The notes under the pieces are model-generated. The model had not been told where the DNA came from. It saw only the letters and a list, made by a program, of their open reading frames with translations, and searched no databases. 64,000 bases of DNA from Bacillus thermotolerans. GTDB taxonomy: Bacteria; Bacillota; Bacilli; Bacillales; Domibacillaceae. The DNA lies in contig NZ_JWJE02000017.1 in NCBI RefSeq assembly GCF_000812025.2, positions 1 to 64,000 of the forward strand, in the 5' to 3' direction. The translations under genes were made by a program, and so were the position numbers. Shown here piece by piece: positions 49,719 through 59,358 of the stretch; the stretch's first letter is position 1, and each line of letters opens with the position of its first letter.

Positions 49719-51053
49719 ATGGCAAAGTTTACAAAAGAACAGATCTTCCAGATGGTAGAAAAGGAAAACGTGAAATTTATCCGCTTGCAATTTACAGATA
49801 TTCTAGGAACGATTAAAAACGTAGAAATCCCAGTATCTCAGCTAGAGAAAGCACTAGATAATAAAATGATGTTTGACGGCTCCTCTATTGAAGGCTTCGT
49901 CCGCATTGAAGAATCTGATATGTATCTATATCCGGACTTAGATACATTTGTTATTTTTCCTTGGACAGCAGAGAAAGGAAAGGTGGCTCGCTTCATCTGC
50001 GATATTCATCATCCTGATGGCTCACCGTTTGAGGGAGATCCCCGCAACAACCTGAAACGCATCTTAGAGGAGATGAAAGCGCTCGGCTTTACAGATTTTA
50101 ACCTCGGACCAGAGCCGGAATTCTTCCTTTTCAAGCTGGATGAAAAGGGCGCTCCGACATTGGAATTGAACGACAACGGCGGCTACTTTGACCTAGCGCC
50201 AACAGATCTTGGCGAGAACTGCCGCCGGGATATCGTGCTTGAACTGGAGGAGATGGGCTTTGAAATTGAAGCTTCCCACCATGAGGTTGCTCCGGGCCAG
50301 CATGAAATTGATTTTAAGTATGCGGATGCCATTCGTTCGTGTGACGATATTCAAACGTTCAAGCTGGTTGTCAAAACCATTGCTAGAAAGCACGGATTGC
50401 ACGCGACATTCATGCCAAAGCCATTGTTTGGTGTCAATGGATCGGGGATGCACTGTAACTTGTCATTATTTAAGGATGGGCAAAATGCTTTCTATGATCC
50501 GAACGGTGAGCTTGAAATGAGTGAAACGGCACGCCAATTTATTGCAGGGATCCTCAAGCATGCTCACAGCTTCACAGCAGTGACGAACCCGACAGTCAAT
50601 TCCTACAAGCGTCTCGTGCCGGGATATGAAGCACCTTGCTATGTTGCCTGGTCTGCAAGCAACCGGAGCCCGCTGATCCGAATTCCGGCTTCCCGCGGAT
50701 TAAGCACCCGTGTTGAAGTTCGAAGCGTTGATCCTTCTGCAAATCCATATTTAGCACTTTCTGTTCTGCTGGCAGCCGGCTTAGACGGTATTAAAAACAA
50801 ATTAACTCCGCCTGAAGCCATCGATCAAAACATTTATGACATGTCTAAGAAAGAGCGTGTAGAGAACAATATCGTTGATCTTCCGGCTACTTTGGCAGAG
50901 GCAATTGAAAGCTTCCAGGAAAATGAAGTCATGACAGCTGCGCTGGGCGAGCACTTGTGCGAACACTTTGTAGAAGCCAAAACCATCGAATGGGATCTGT
51001 TCCGTACGCAAGTTCATCCGTGGGAACGTGAACAGTATCTTTCACAATATTAA
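49719..51053 (+). CDS. glnA: Glutamine synthetase type I-alpha
   Basis: 444 residues, as in B. subtilis GlnA. The active-site motifs are [49 protein letters not shown] and [15 protein letters not shown]. Arg62, the residue tied to GSI-alpha feedback inhibition, is present (FVRIEES). AAGGGGAG lies 7 bases before the ATG at 49719. It is 33 bases after gltB, so gltA-gltB-glnA look like one transcript. In most Bacilli glnA is paired with glnR, so this may be a second glnA. Confidence 0.95.
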   Translation: MAKFTKEQIFQMVEKENVKFIRLQFTDILGTIKNVEIPVSQLEKALDNKMMFDGSSIEGFVRIEESDMYLYPDLDTFVIFPWTAEKGKVARFICDIHHPDGSPFEGDPRNNLKRILEEMKALGFTDFNLGPEPEFFLFKLDEKGAPTLELNDNGGYFDLAPTDLGENCRRDIVLELEEMGFEIEASHHEVAPGQHEIDFKYADAIRSCDDIQTFKLVVKTIARKHGLHATFMPKPLFGVNGSGMHCNLSLFKDGQNAFYDPNGELEMSETARQFIAGILKHAHSFTAVTNPTVNSYKRLVPGYEAPCYVAWSASNRSPLIRIPASRGLSTRVEVRSVDPSANPYLALSVLLAAGLDGIKNKLTPPEAIDQNIYDMSKKERVENNIVDLPATLAEAIESFQENEVMTAALGEHLCEHFVEAKTIEWDLFRTQVHPWEREQYLSQY

Positions 51054-51189
51054 TTTGATAAAGACTCATTCCAGCCATGCCATATAATTATGTGAATGAG
51101 TGGGACAGTTGCCCATTCATTCACATACAAATGAACAAAGGGGAGTTCTTAGGCAATTCCAAAATCACCATGGGAGAGTGGGATAACGA

Positions 51190-53040
51190 ATGTGTGGAAT
51201 CACCGGATGGATTGATTGGCACCAGGACTTGAGAGAACATGCATTCACTGTGAGGAAGATGGCTGGCACGCTGGAAAGACGAGGGCCTGATGCGACAAAT
51301 GTGTGGAACAGCAGCCGAGCTGTATTAGGCCATACCCGGCTGGTTGTCGTCGATCCTGCTGGCGGAAGCCAACCGATGGAAAAAACAGTTAACCAGCATA
51401 CGTACACGATGGTTTACAATGGGGAGCTTTATAATACAGAAGATATTCGAAAAGAGCTTTTGAAAAGAGGGTACTCTTTTCAATCACACTCCGACACGGA
51501 AGTATTGCTGACTGCTTATATGGAATGGAAGGAACAGTGTGTGGACTATTTAAACGGCATCTTTGCTTTCGCTGTTTGGGATCATAAAGAGGAAAAACTT
51601 TTCATGGCAAGAGACCGCTTGGGGGTAAAGCCTTTATTTTACACCGAGAAAAATGGAAGTCTTCTATTTGGATCAGAAATGAAAGCTTTGCTGGCTCATC
51701 CTCATATAAAGGCAGAGGTGACAGCAGAAGGGCTGCGGGAGATATTCGGGCTAGGACCATCCCGTACTCCGGGATGCGGGGTATTCCGGGGGATTAAAGA
51801 GCTCCGGCCCGCCCACGCCCTTACCTATCAGCGAGGCGGCTTGAAGCTATGGAGGTATTGGAATGTTGAAAGCGAGAAACATGACCAGTCATTAGACGAG
51901 ACAGTAGAGCAGGTCAGGTTTCTTGTGAAGGATGCTATTGAGCGTCAATTGGTAGCTGATATGCCGGTATGCACATTTTTATCAGGAGGAGTCGATTCAA
52001 GCGCCATTAGTGCGATAGCCTCCAGCTATTTTAAGCAGGAAGGACGCGGCTCCCTTCACACATACTCTATTGATTATGCTCATAATAGCCGATACTTTCA
52101 AAAAAGCACATTTCAGCCTGATCAGGATGGACCGTGGATTCAAAAGGTAGGAAGTCATATAGGCTCTGTTCACCATTCAGCAATCATTCAAAATGATGTG
52201 CTGGCTGATTATTTAAAAGACGCCGTGCTCATGAGAGATTTGCCGGGAATGGCAGATGTCGATTCCTCTCTGCTTTGGTTTTGTGAAACGATTAAGGAGG
52301 ATTTTACGGTTGCTTTGTCCGGTGAGTGTGCAGATGAAATTTTTGGCGGCTATCCATGGTTCTACAAAGAAGAGCTGCTTAAAGGCAATGGATTTCCATG
52401 GATGAGATCACAAAAGGCGAGGGAGGACTTACTGCTTCCGCATTGGAAGAAAAAGCTTGATCTCGAGGGCTATGCCCGGGAGAAATATGAAGAAACGGTA
52501 AAAGAAACGCCCCAGCTGGAGGGAGAGGCTCCACTAGAAGCGCGCCGGCGGGAAATGTTCTATTTAAACATGACCTGGTTTATGGCGACGCTCCTTGAGC
52601 GGAAAGACCGTATGAGCATGGGGGCAAGCTTGGAGGTACGCGTTCCCTTTGCTGATCATAGAATTGTAGAATATGCCTGGAATATACCATGGGAAATGAA
52701 AATGCTGAATGGACGGGAAAAGGGGATCCTGCGGCGTGCCTTAGAGGGAGTGCTGCCACATGAAGTCCTTTATCGAAAGAAAAGCCCTTATCCAAAAACG
52801 TACCACCCGCAATATACCGCGCTTGTCAGAGACATGTTAAGCCAAATCGCAGACAGCAAAACATCCCCGTTACTTGACTTACTCTCAAAAGAAAAAGTAC
52901 AACACATCATTGACTCTAACGGCGCATCCTTTAAAGAGCCATGGTTCGGCCAGCTCATGACCGGCCCGCAGCTCATCGCCCACCTTGTCCAAATCAACAC
53001 TTGGCTTGAACACTACAACATCAACATCATTGACCATTAA
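51190..53040 (+). CDS. Asparagine synthase (glutamine-hydrolysing)
   Basis: A 616-residue class II enzyme: Cys2 amidotransferase nucleophile (MCGITGWIDW), GPDATNVW and YNGELYN in the glutaminase domain, then SGGVDSSAISA (ATP pyrophosphatase loop) and LSGECADEIFGGYPW. It converts aspartate to asparagine using glutamine, so it consumes the product of the preceding glnA. Length and motifs are similar to AsnO/AsnH-type enzymes of B. subtilis. It is separated from glnA by 136 bases with a likely promoter. Confidence 0.93.
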   Translation: MCGITGWIDWHQDLREHAFTVRKMAGTLERRGPDATNVWNSSRAVLGHTRLVVVDPAGGSQPMEKTVNQHTYTMVYNGELYNTEDIRKELLKRGYSFQSHSDTEVLLTAYMEWKEQCVDYLNGIFAFAVWDHKEEKLFMARDRLGVKPLFYTEKNGSLLFGSEMKALLAHPHIKAEVTAEGLREIFGLGPSRTPGCGVFRGIKELRPAHALTYQRGGLKLWRYWNVESEKHDQSLDETVEQVRFLVKDAIERQLVADMPVCTFLSGGVDSSAISAIASSYFKQEGRGSLHTYSIDYAHNSRYFQKSTFQPDQDGPWIQKVGSHIGSVHHSAIIQNDVLADYLKDAVLMRDLPGMADVDSSLLWFCETIKEDFTVALSGECADEIFGGYPWFYKEELLKGNGFPWMRSQKAREDLLLPHWKKKLDLEGYAREKYEETVKETPQLEGEAPLEARRREMFYLNMTWFMATLLERKDRMSMGASLEVRVPFADHRIVEYAWNIPWEMKMLNGREKGILRRALEGVLPHEVLYRKKSPYPKTYHPQYTALVRDMLSQIADSKTSPLLDLLSKEKVQHIIDSNGASFKEPWFGQLMTGPQLIAHLVQINTWLEHYNINIIDH

Positions 53041-53063
53041 TATTGCTTTAGTACTTTAATGTG

Positions 53064-53107
53064 CTGGGGGTCAGTCCCCCGTTACACTAACGCTTCACTG
53101 TAACGAA
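53064..53107 (+). other. Paired hairpins between the asparagine synthase and amt genes
   Basis: GGGGGTCAGTCCCCC and GTTACACTAACGCTTCACTGTAAC are adjacent stem-loops in the 98-bp gap, with no T-run. They may act as a weak terminator or RNA processing site. Confidence 0.5.
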
Positions 53108-53138
53108 GGGCTGGCCCGCTAATAAAGGAGGAGTGGAA

Positions 53139-54404
53139 ATGGATAATTTGTATTTTTTAAATAGTACATGGATTATGCTGGGGGCCATTTTGGTCATCTT
53201 TATGCAAGCCGGCTTTGTTTTACTGGAAGCGGGGTCGACCCGGATGAAGAATGCGGGCCATATCGCAGGAAAGACCGTGTTTACCTTTGGACTAGCTTCT
53301 ATCGTCTTTTGGATCGTCGGCTATGGGTTTATTTTTGGGGAAAATGCGAACTTCTTCGTTGGCTTGTCTGACTTCTTTTACTCGGGAACAGAATTGGAAG
53401 GAAGCTCTTATTCAACAGCTGCATTTTTCGTGTTCCAATTGGCTTTCGCCGGCATCGCTTTGACAATTGCGACTGGCGGGTTTGCTGAACGGGCTAAGCT
53501 TTCTGTTTATCTTATTTTCTCTGTTATTTTTACTGCTCTTATTTATCCGGTGGTTGCCCATTGGATTTGGGGAGGCGGCTGGTTAGCTGAACACGGAAAG
53601 CAAGATTTCGCCGGCTCAACAGTTGTTCACTTAACAGGTGCCATGGCCGCTCTAGCAGCAACGATTTTATTAAAACCGCGAATTGGCAAGTTCAACAAAG
53701 ACGGCACGGCTAATCAGCTTCACGGTCATAATCAAGTGTACACGGCTCTAGGTGTGTTTATTTTATGGATTGGCTGGTTCGGGTTTAATGCAGGAAGCAC
53801 GCTGGGAGTAGAAGAAGCCTTCTTCGGATATGTGGCATTAAACACAAACTTAGCAGCCGCTGCAGGCGCTATTAGTGCCTTGCTGGTTTCCTGGGTTGTA
53901 TTCGGAAAGTCAGACGTTCCCACCATGTTAAATGGTGCGCTTGCAGGGCTGGTTGCTATCACTGCTTCTTGTGCATTCGTAGATACATGGGCGGCGGTAA
54001 TTATCGGTCTAATTGCAGGTGTTCTCGTCTTCTATAGCATGAGATTCTTTGAAAGAATGAACATTGATGACCCGATCTTTGCGCTTTCTGTTCACGGTCT
54101 TGCAGGGGTATGGGGGACCTTATCGACAGGGCTTTTCGCTACTCCGGAATTAGCGACTGTCGGTTTACCTGGTTTATTTTACGGAGGCGGCTGGACACAG
54201 CTTGGTGTACAAGCTATGGGTGTAGCAGTATCAGGAGCTTATGCTTTCATTGTTTCCTTCGCTGCACTGTACGTACTGAAGAAGGTATTAGGCGGATTAA
54301 GGGTGACACCTGAAGAAGAGCTGATCGGTTTAGATATGAGTGAGCACGGCAGCTACGGTTACCCGGAAGCATTTGAGCTAAAAGAACATAAAGTTGCTAA
54401 ATAA
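53139..54404 (+). CDS. amt: Ammonium transporter (Amt/NrgA)
   Basis: A 421-residue, 11-helix Amt protein. Signature regions are FVLLEAGSTRMKNAGHI, FAERAKLSVYLIFS, VVHLTGAMAALAA (first pore His) and LSVHGLAGVWGTLSTGLF (second pore His). It imports ammonium for the glnA/GOGAT route. The ATG at 53139 has AAAGGAGGAG upstream. No PII gene (glnK/nrgB) follows; instead a GlnD-like nucleotidyltransferase does. Confidence 0.95.
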   Translation: MDNLYFLNSTWIMLGAILVIFMQAGFVLLEAGSTRMKNAGHIAGKTVFTFGLASIVFWIVGYGFIFGENANFFVGLSDFFYSGTELEGSSYSTAAFFVFQLAFAGIALTIATGGFAERAKLSVYLIFSVIFTALIYPVVAHWIWGGGWLAEHGKQDFAGSTVVHLTGAMAALAATILLKPRIGKFNKDGTANQLHGHNQVYTALGVFILWIGWFGFNAGSTLGVEEAFFGYVALNTNLAAAAGAISALLVSWVVFGKSDVPTMLNGALAGLVAITASCAFVDTWAAVIIGLIAGVLVFYSMRFFERMNIDDPIFALSVHGLAGVWGTLSTGLFATPELATVGLPGLFYGGGWTQLGVQAMGVAVSGAYAFIVSFAALYVLKKVLGGLRVTPEEELIGLDMSEHGSYGYPEAFELKEHKVAK

Positions 54405-54437
54405 TCAGCAAGCTTAAGCGACAAGAGGAGTGAAAAA

Positions 54438-55430
54438 GTGGAGCAATCTTTTACTTCATTTAAGGAAATTAAGCATTGGCATGACCAGCATCTGTTAACT
54501 CATCAGTTTCATACTGATGAGTTAAATCATTTTCATGAGTCGATTCGGAAAAATATATTTTTTCTTACACTGAAAGAAGTAAAGCAGGAATACGGTTCTC
54601 CGCCATGTTCGTTTACCTGGTTTGTAGTCGGCAGCGCTGGCCGTTGGGAACAAGCGGTGCATAGTGACCAGGATCACGGCATTATGTTTGAAAAGTCTGG
54701 TGAGACAGAGGAGCGCTACTTTTTGCTGCTTGGAAAAAGGCTTTCTGAAAACTTATATTCCGCAGGGTATCCATATTGCGATGGGAAGGTTATGAGCCAT
54801 AACCCTGTATGGTGCCGGTCGCGAGCAGAGTGGGCTGTCCAGGTGAAAAGATGGCTGGAGGCGGGAACGTGGGAGGCGTTCCGCTATCTGCATATTTTGT
54901 TTGATGCAAGAGAGGTCATTGGACCATCTGAACCCGTCCGCTGGCTCAAGAGGATTGTGGGCGAGTACCTTCATGAACATCCTTCCTTGCTTAAAGCGTT
55001 GATGGAGAATATGCTTCATGTAGAAAGTGGAGTGGGGCTTTTTAATCACTTTATCAAAGTGCGGTCCGGCCCTTACACAGGCAGCCTGGATATTAAGCAT
55101 ACGGCCTTCTTTCCATATGTGAATGCAGCTCGCATTCTTGCCATGAAGGAGAATATTGAGCGAACGGCCACATTGGAACGTCTCGAGGAACTAGGACGGT
55201 ATGAGTGCTACAGTCAGCAGGCAGAAAGAGCTAAGAAAAATTTTCAGAAACTCCTGCATTACCGGCTCATGTACAGTGAAACGGCCCGTTATGAGGACGC
55301 CCATTATCTCTATGTCAATAAAATGAATGCAAAGGAAAAGAGTGAGCTTAAGCAGATCATCAAGGGTGGAAAAGAGCTTCACCGCTTTACCCAAGAGGTC
55401 ATTGAAAGGGCGGTCCATTATGAATGTTAA
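54438..55430 (+). CDS. DUF294/GlnD-like nucleotidyltransferase
   Basis: A 330-residue protein with the nucleotidyltransferase core GSAGRWEQAVHSDQDHGIMF (G-S-x-G-R-x-E with the Asp-x-Asp pair) and the DUF294 C-terminal substrate domain. Relatives adenylylate or uridylylate partner proteins. It starts at GTG after AAGAGGAGTG. Position between amt and an exonuclease is seen in other Firmicutes and suggests a role in nitrogen signalling, although no PII homologue is present here. Function unproven. Confidence 0.8.
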   Translation: MEQSFTSFKEIKHWHDQHLLTHQFHTDELNHFHESIRKNIFFLTLKEVKQEYGSPPCSFTWFVVGSAGRWEQAVHSDQDHGIMFEKSGETEERYFLLLGKRLSENLYSAGYPYCDGKVMSHNPVWCRSRAEWAVQVKRWLEAGTWEAFRYLHILFDAREVIGPSEPVRWLKRIVGEYLHEHPSLLKALMENMLHVESGVGLFNHFIKVRSGPYTGSLDIKHTAFFPYVNAARILAMKENIERTATLERLEELGRYECYSQQAERAKKNFQKLLHYRLMYSETARYEDAHYLYVNKMNAKEKSELKQIIKGGKELHRFTQEVIERAVHYEC

Positions 55431-56151
55431 CTCCTTTATTCACTGGATGAAGCAGACGCATGGAAAGGTCAGCTCGGCAGTTTATGCTCCGATTGCCGGG
55501 CAAAACCGTTCCCAACAGCAGGCCTTTTTAAGAAGCTTAGAAAAAGAAAAGAAAAATAGCTTATATGTACCGCTGGATAAATTAAAGGTGGTCGTTTTTG
55601 ACTTTGAGACGACAGGATTTTCGCCGGAGCAGGGCGATCAAATTTTATCAGTCGGAGCAGTGAAGCTTGAGGGCTGGCTAGTAAAAGAGGAACAAACTTT
55701 TTATTCGCTCGTCCAATTTAGCGGTGACCTTTCTCCAAAGATCAAGCAGTTAACAGGTCTTGAAGAGGCTGATTTGCGAGAGGCGCCGCCTCTTAGAGAG
55801 GTGCTTCTGAAATTTTATCAATATGCGGGCGGCGACGTTTTAGTGGCACACCATGCCAGTCACGAGAAGCGATTTCTCGAGCAGGCTACCTGGAAGCTGT
55901 TCAGGACCTCATTAAAGCACCGACTGATTGATACTTCCTTTGTTTTTAAGCTCGTGGATACCAACGAACAGCTCATCCGGCTGGAGGATTACTGTCAGCA
56001 TTGCGGAATAGAAGTGAATAATCGCCATCATGCGCTGGGAGATGCGCGCTTGGCAGCTAAGCTGTGGAGTATATATATAAACAAGCTTTATCAGGATGGC
56101 TGCTATACATTGAAAGATATATATGAGCGCTTAGCTGTGTTAAGCCGTTAA
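55420..56151 (+). CDS. DEDDh-type 3'-5' exonuclease, PolC/DnaQ-like
   Basis: A 243-residue exonuclease domain protein. Exo I (VFDFETTGF), the Exo III region (HHALGDARLAAKL) and an Exo II region reading VAHHASHEKRFLEQ are present. In Exo II the usual Asp (as in ASFDxxFL) is replaced by Glu or His, so activity may be altered. Its ATG at 55420 overlaps the end of the preceding gene by 11 bases, indicating co-translation; the DUF294-exonuclease pair is a recurring neighbourhood. Confidence 0.8.
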   Translation: MNVNSFIHWMKQTHGKVSSAVYAPIAGQNRSQQQAFLRSLEKEKKNSLYVPLDKLKVVVFDFETTGFSPEQGDQILSVGAVKLEGWLVKEEQTFYSLVQFSGDLSPKIKQLTGLEEADLREAPPLREVLLKFYQYAGGDVLVAHHASHEKRFLEQATWKLFRTSLKHRLIDTSFVFKLVDTNEQLIRLEDYCQHCGIEVNNRHHALGDARLAAKLWSIYINKLYQDGCYTLKDIYERLAVLSR

Positions 56152-56211
56152 TATGGGTGATGCCCCCGCTATATTTTTGTGGAGACACTTCTGTATTCAA
56201 AAGTTTAGAAA

Positions 56212-56225
56212 AGAAAACGTTTTCT
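56212..56225. promoter_or_regulatory. Putative CcpA cre box before the YtcJ-like gene
   Basis: AGAAAACGTTTTCT is a perfect palindrome matching the inner 12 positions of the cre consensus. It lies about 15 bases before TATACTA (minus-10) and 47 bases upstream of the start. Confidence 0.5.
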
Positions 56226-56272
56226 TTATCTGGTATACTAAATAAATACAGCATAAAAGGGGGATATTCACA

Positions 56273-57919
56273 ATGGGAGAAGCAAGTATGTATGCTGATA
56301 AAATTCTGAAGAATGCAACGATTTATACAATGGATGAGTCACGGCCCCAGGCATATCAGCTGGCGATTGCGGGCGGAAAGGTTGTAGCTTTTGATGAGGA
56401 AGCAGAGCCGTACATCGGACCGGCTACTGAAGTCATAGATGGAAAAGGGAAAGCAGTGCTGCCAGGCTTAATTGAAAGTCATGCGCATCCTCTTCACTAT
56501 GCAGCCAACCTGCAGCAGCTCGATTTGCGGACGGAAGTTACCCCGTCGATTGAAGATATTCTAGAAGCAGTGAGGCGAAAAGCGTCAGAGCTTCCAGCTG
56601 GGGAATGGATTATTGGAACGGGCTGGGATGACAGCAAACTAAAAGAGCGGAGGTTTCCAACGATTGATGAGTTAAGCGAGGCAGCTCCTGATCATCCTGT
56701 ATTTTTAAAGCGAACTTGTATTCATAATGCGGTCGTTAATTGGAAGGCATTCGAGAAAAGCGGACTTACCGCTAATCCAGCGGACCCAGAGGGCGGGCAT
56801 TTTCATCGGGATCCGGCAACTGGCAAATTAAGCGGGCTTATTCAGGAAAATGCGATGAAGGAATTTGATGTGCCGGCATTTACTGTTGAGCAATTCAAAG
56901 AAGCAATGAAGCAGGCGGAGCAGCAATTCTTCGAGTGGGGGATCACAACCATTCACGATATGGCTGTAACGAAAGAAGAGCTAACCGTCTATCAGCAGCT
57001 GCGAAAAGAAGGAGAGTTCCGGATGAAGGTCCGGCTCTGGCTCTGGGCAGTCACTCAAATGGGCTGGACAGGCGTAGAAGAAGAGGTGCTGGCTCTTGGC
57101 TTGGAAAGCGGGTTCGGTAATGACCATTTAAATATACAGGGGCTGAAATATATGCTTGATGGCAGTGTCGGAGGAAAAACGGCAGCCGTCTCAGAGCCTT
57201 TTGAAAACGATGGAGAGAACCGGGGGATTCTTTATATGTCGGAGGAAAAAGTGAAGGGCCATATCGCGCGGGCGGTTGAGAATAACCTGCGTGTATCTAT
57301 TCACGGTATCGGTGAGCGGGCGATTGAGCAGGCGCTGAGGGCGATTGAACAAGCTGCTTCTCCTGAGAAAAACCGCCAGATGCGCCACCGAATTGAGCAC
57401 TGTGCTCTGCCGACGGAGGAACAGCTGGAGCGAATTGCGGCTCTGGATGTGGTGGCTGCTTCTTCCATTGGCTTTGTTTATGCAATTGGAGACAGCTACT
57501 TGAAGAACTTGGGGGAAGAACGAGCGGAGCGGGTATTTCCGCACGCGTCCTTTAAGGCACACGGCATTAAAGCTCCAGGCAATTCGGACATGCCTGTTTG
57601 CCCGGGGAATCCGTTCTTTGGCATATACGCAGCAGTTACCCGCCGAACAGTAGGGGGGCAGCAGCTAGGGATGAAGGAAGCCATTTCAGTAGAAGAGGCC
57701 ATAAAGGCTTACACTACCGAAGCCGCATATAGCGGGTTTGACGAGGAGATCATTGGCACACTTTCCGCAGGGAAATATGCTGACCTGATTATACTTGATG
57801 AAAACCCGTTCGAATTATCCACAGAAAGGCTGAAGGACATTCGTGTCTCCATGACTATGGTTGACGGAGAAATTGTATTTGAAAGAAGCAGGCATCCAGA
57901 AAGGATATCAGTTAATTAG
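56273..57919 (+). CDS. Amidohydrolase, YtcJ family
   Basis: A 548-residue amidohydrolase-3 family protein: GLIESHAHPLHYAANL (HxH), KYMLDGSVGGKTAAV, HGIGERAIEQAL, MRHRIEHC and PGNSDMPVCPGN. B. subtilis YtcJ is a close match in architecture; its substrate is not established. AAAAGGGGGATA precedes the ATG. A cre-like box upstream suggests catabolite repression. It is monocistronic, followed by a hairpin at 57926-57954. Confidence 0.85.
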   Translation: MGEASMYADKILKNATIYTMDESRPQAYQLAIAGGKVVAFDEEAEPYIGPATEVIDGKGKAVLPGLIESHAHPLHYAANLQQLDLRTEVTPSIEDILEAVRRKASELPAGEWIIGTGWDDSKLKERRFPTIDELSEAAPDHPVFLKRTCIHNAVVNWKAFEKSGLTANPADPEGGHFHRDPATGKLSGLIQENAMKEFDVPAFTVEQFKEAMKQAEQQFFEWGITTIHDMAVTKEELTVYQQLRKEGEFRMKVRLWLWAVTQMGWTGVEEEVLALGLESGFGNDHLNIQGLKYMLDGSVGGKTAAVSEPFENDGENRGILYMSEEKVKGHIARAVENNLRVSIHGIGERAIEQALRAIEQAASPEKNRQMRHRIEHCALPTEEQLERIAALDVVAASSIGFVYAIGDSYLKNLGEERAERVFPHASFKAHGIKAPGNSDMPVCPGNPFFGIYAAVTRRTVGGQQLGMKEAISVEEAIKAYTTEAAYSGFDEEIIGTLSAGKYADLIILDENPFELSTERLKDIRVSMTMVDGEIVFERSRHPERISVN

Positions 57920-57925
57920 AAGAAG

Positions 57926-57954
57926 CACCGGCCTGCACACCTGTCAGGCCGGTA
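57926..57954. terminator. Hairpin between convergent genes
   Basis: ACCGGCCTG pairs with CAGGCCGGT around an 8-base loop. There is no strong T-run, so it may terminate weakly in both directions. Confidence 0.6.
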
Positions 57955-57960
57955 AAGCTG

Positions 57961-58230
57961 TTATTGATATCGAATGCCTAAAATCATTTGATTTTGCAGC
58001 TGCTGAATTTGAAACCTCTTGCGGTGCAGCATTTCTCTCTGCTGCTCATTCGCACTGAGAAGCAGCTTGTCCAGCTCATTATAAGCGTTCTCAAGCATAA
58101 GCTGCGCCTCGTTAAAATCTCCGGCATTGTTGTGTTCCTGCCGGGCTGACTCCTCATATTGAGCCGCAGCAAAGTCAATGGCTTGCTGGCATTGCTCTAG
58201 ACAATGATCCACAGATTCCCTTGTCGCCAT
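57961..58230 (-). CDS. ytzC: YtzC-like protein (DUF2524)
   Basis: An 89-residue all-helical protein: MATRESVDHCLEQCQQAIDFA, ASRQEHNNAGDF and SANEQQREMLHRKRFQIQQLQNQMI. The pattern matches YtzC, a small conserved Bacillaceae protein of unknown function. It is divergent from the sspL-like gene and has an AAGGAG-type site before the ATG. Confidence 0.85.
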   Translation of the reverse strand: MATRESVDHCLEQCQQAIDFAAAQYEESARQEHNNAGDFNEAQLMLENAYNELDKLLLSANEQQREMLHRKRFQIQQLQNQMILGIRYQ

Positions 58231-58380
58231 TGTTCGTCCACTCCTTCCGGCATTGTGTGGTCTTTATTAGTATGATCATTTGAAAAGGAATTAACAGAGA
58301 GAATGCTTATCACTTTTGCAAAGTTTTTCTATACTAAAGGCATTCACTTTGACAAACAATGAAAGCAGGAGGTGCGTCTT

Positions 58381-58518
58381 ATGAGTAAAAACAGAAACCG
58401 CGGCAATAAAGCATTCAGCGGTGTGAATCCGCAAGGCTATGCAGGAGGCGGCAAAGGAGACACAAGTCCGAAAACACAGCTGGAAGATCTTGCGAAACAT
58501 CGCAACGCGAAACGGTAG
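58381..58518 (+). CDS. sspL: Small acid-soluble spore protein L-like (SspL)
   Basis: A 45-residue basic protein, MSKNRNRGNKAFSGVNPQGY then a Gly-rich segment and KTQLEDLAKHRNAKR. The (V/T)NPQG and PKTxLEDxAK pattern is that of SspL minor spore proteins, made in the forespore. GGAGGTG lies 8 bases before the ATG and a terminator follows. Confidence 0.7.
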   Translation: MSKNRNRGNKAFSGVNPQGYAGGGKGDTSPKTQLEDLAKHRNAKR

Positions 58519-58529
58519 ATAATGAATAG

Positions 58530-58559
58530 GCCCCCGCTTAGTTAACGGGGGCTTTTTTT
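58530..58559 (+). terminator. Intrinsic terminator after the sspL-like gene
   Basis: GCCCCCG pairs with CGGGGGC, followed by TTTTTTT. Confidence 0.88.
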
Positions 58560-58647
58560 GTGAAAAATGTAGAATTTTTAAGGTGTGTTCAGTACGATGT
58601 ACAAAGAGAAGGGTCTCTTAGCTAATCAGACAAAAGGAGGAGAAGGG

Positions 58648-59343
58648 ATGGACGCGATTTACGAAGGAACCTTACAAAGCAACGGACAAGCATTCTATGT
58701 GCGCCGATTAACGCTTAATGATCTAGATAAGCTGATGTTCCTGCAGGAGAAGGTGATAGGGTCTCTTGAAGACAAGAGCGTGTTGCAGCCGTTAAGCAGA
58801 GAAGAATTCCGATACATATTAGAAGGAAATGGATTACTCGTCGGTGCTTTCACCGATACAGATTTTATTGCCTTCCGGGCGCTATTAGTGCCGCCTATTG
58901 ATGAAGAGCATTTGGGCTGGGACATCGGCTTGACGAGGGAAGAGCTGGCGAGCGTCATCTATCAGGAAATATCAAATGTGCATTCTGATTATCGAGGAAA
59001 CGGCCTGCAAAAGCAGCTAGCGTTCCTCATTATGGAGGAACTGAAGAAAATCGACCAGGCTTATAAGTATGTTTGCTGTACAGTGGCGCCGTTCAATATG
59101 CCAAGCTTGAAGGACAAATTTGCACAGGGAATGGAAATAGCCGCTTTGAAAGATAAGTATGATGGTATGCTTCGGTATATCTTCGTGAAAAAATTAGCTG
59201 AAAACCAGCCACGTGCATATGAACACGTACAGGCGCTGAAGATGGAAGATATTTCTGGCCAGCAGGCGCTTCTTGAGAAAGGCTGGCGCGGCTTTCGGAT
59301 GTATGAGCAGGAAGGTGTGCCGGTTGTAGACTACGGTAAATAA
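58648..59343 (+). CDS. GNAT-family N-acyltransferase (putative D-amino-acid N-succinyltransferase)
   Basis: A 231-residue GNAT protein with VRRLTLNDLDKLMFLQEKV and the acetyl-CoA/acyl-CoA motif NVHSDYRGNGLQKQL. The ATG at 58648 has AAAGGAGGAG upstream. The enolase-superfamily gene 15 bases downstream suggests the Geobacillus-type unit in which a GNAT N-succinylates D-amino acids for an N-succinylamino acid racemase. The acyl donor here is inferred from this pairing only. Confidence 0.75.
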   Translation: MDAIYEGTLQSNGQAFYVRRLTLNDLDKLMFLQEKVIGSLEDKSVLQPLSREEFRYILEGNGLLVGAFTDTDFIAFRALLVPPIDEEHLGWDIGLTREELASVIYQEISNVHSDYRGNGLQKQLAFLIMEELKKIDQAYKYVCCTVAPFNMPSLKDKFAQGMEIAALKDKYDGMLRYIFVKKLAENQPRAYEHVQALKMEDISGQQALLEKGWRGFRMYEQEGVPVVDYGK

Positions 59344-59358
59344 GAGGAGAATCACACT

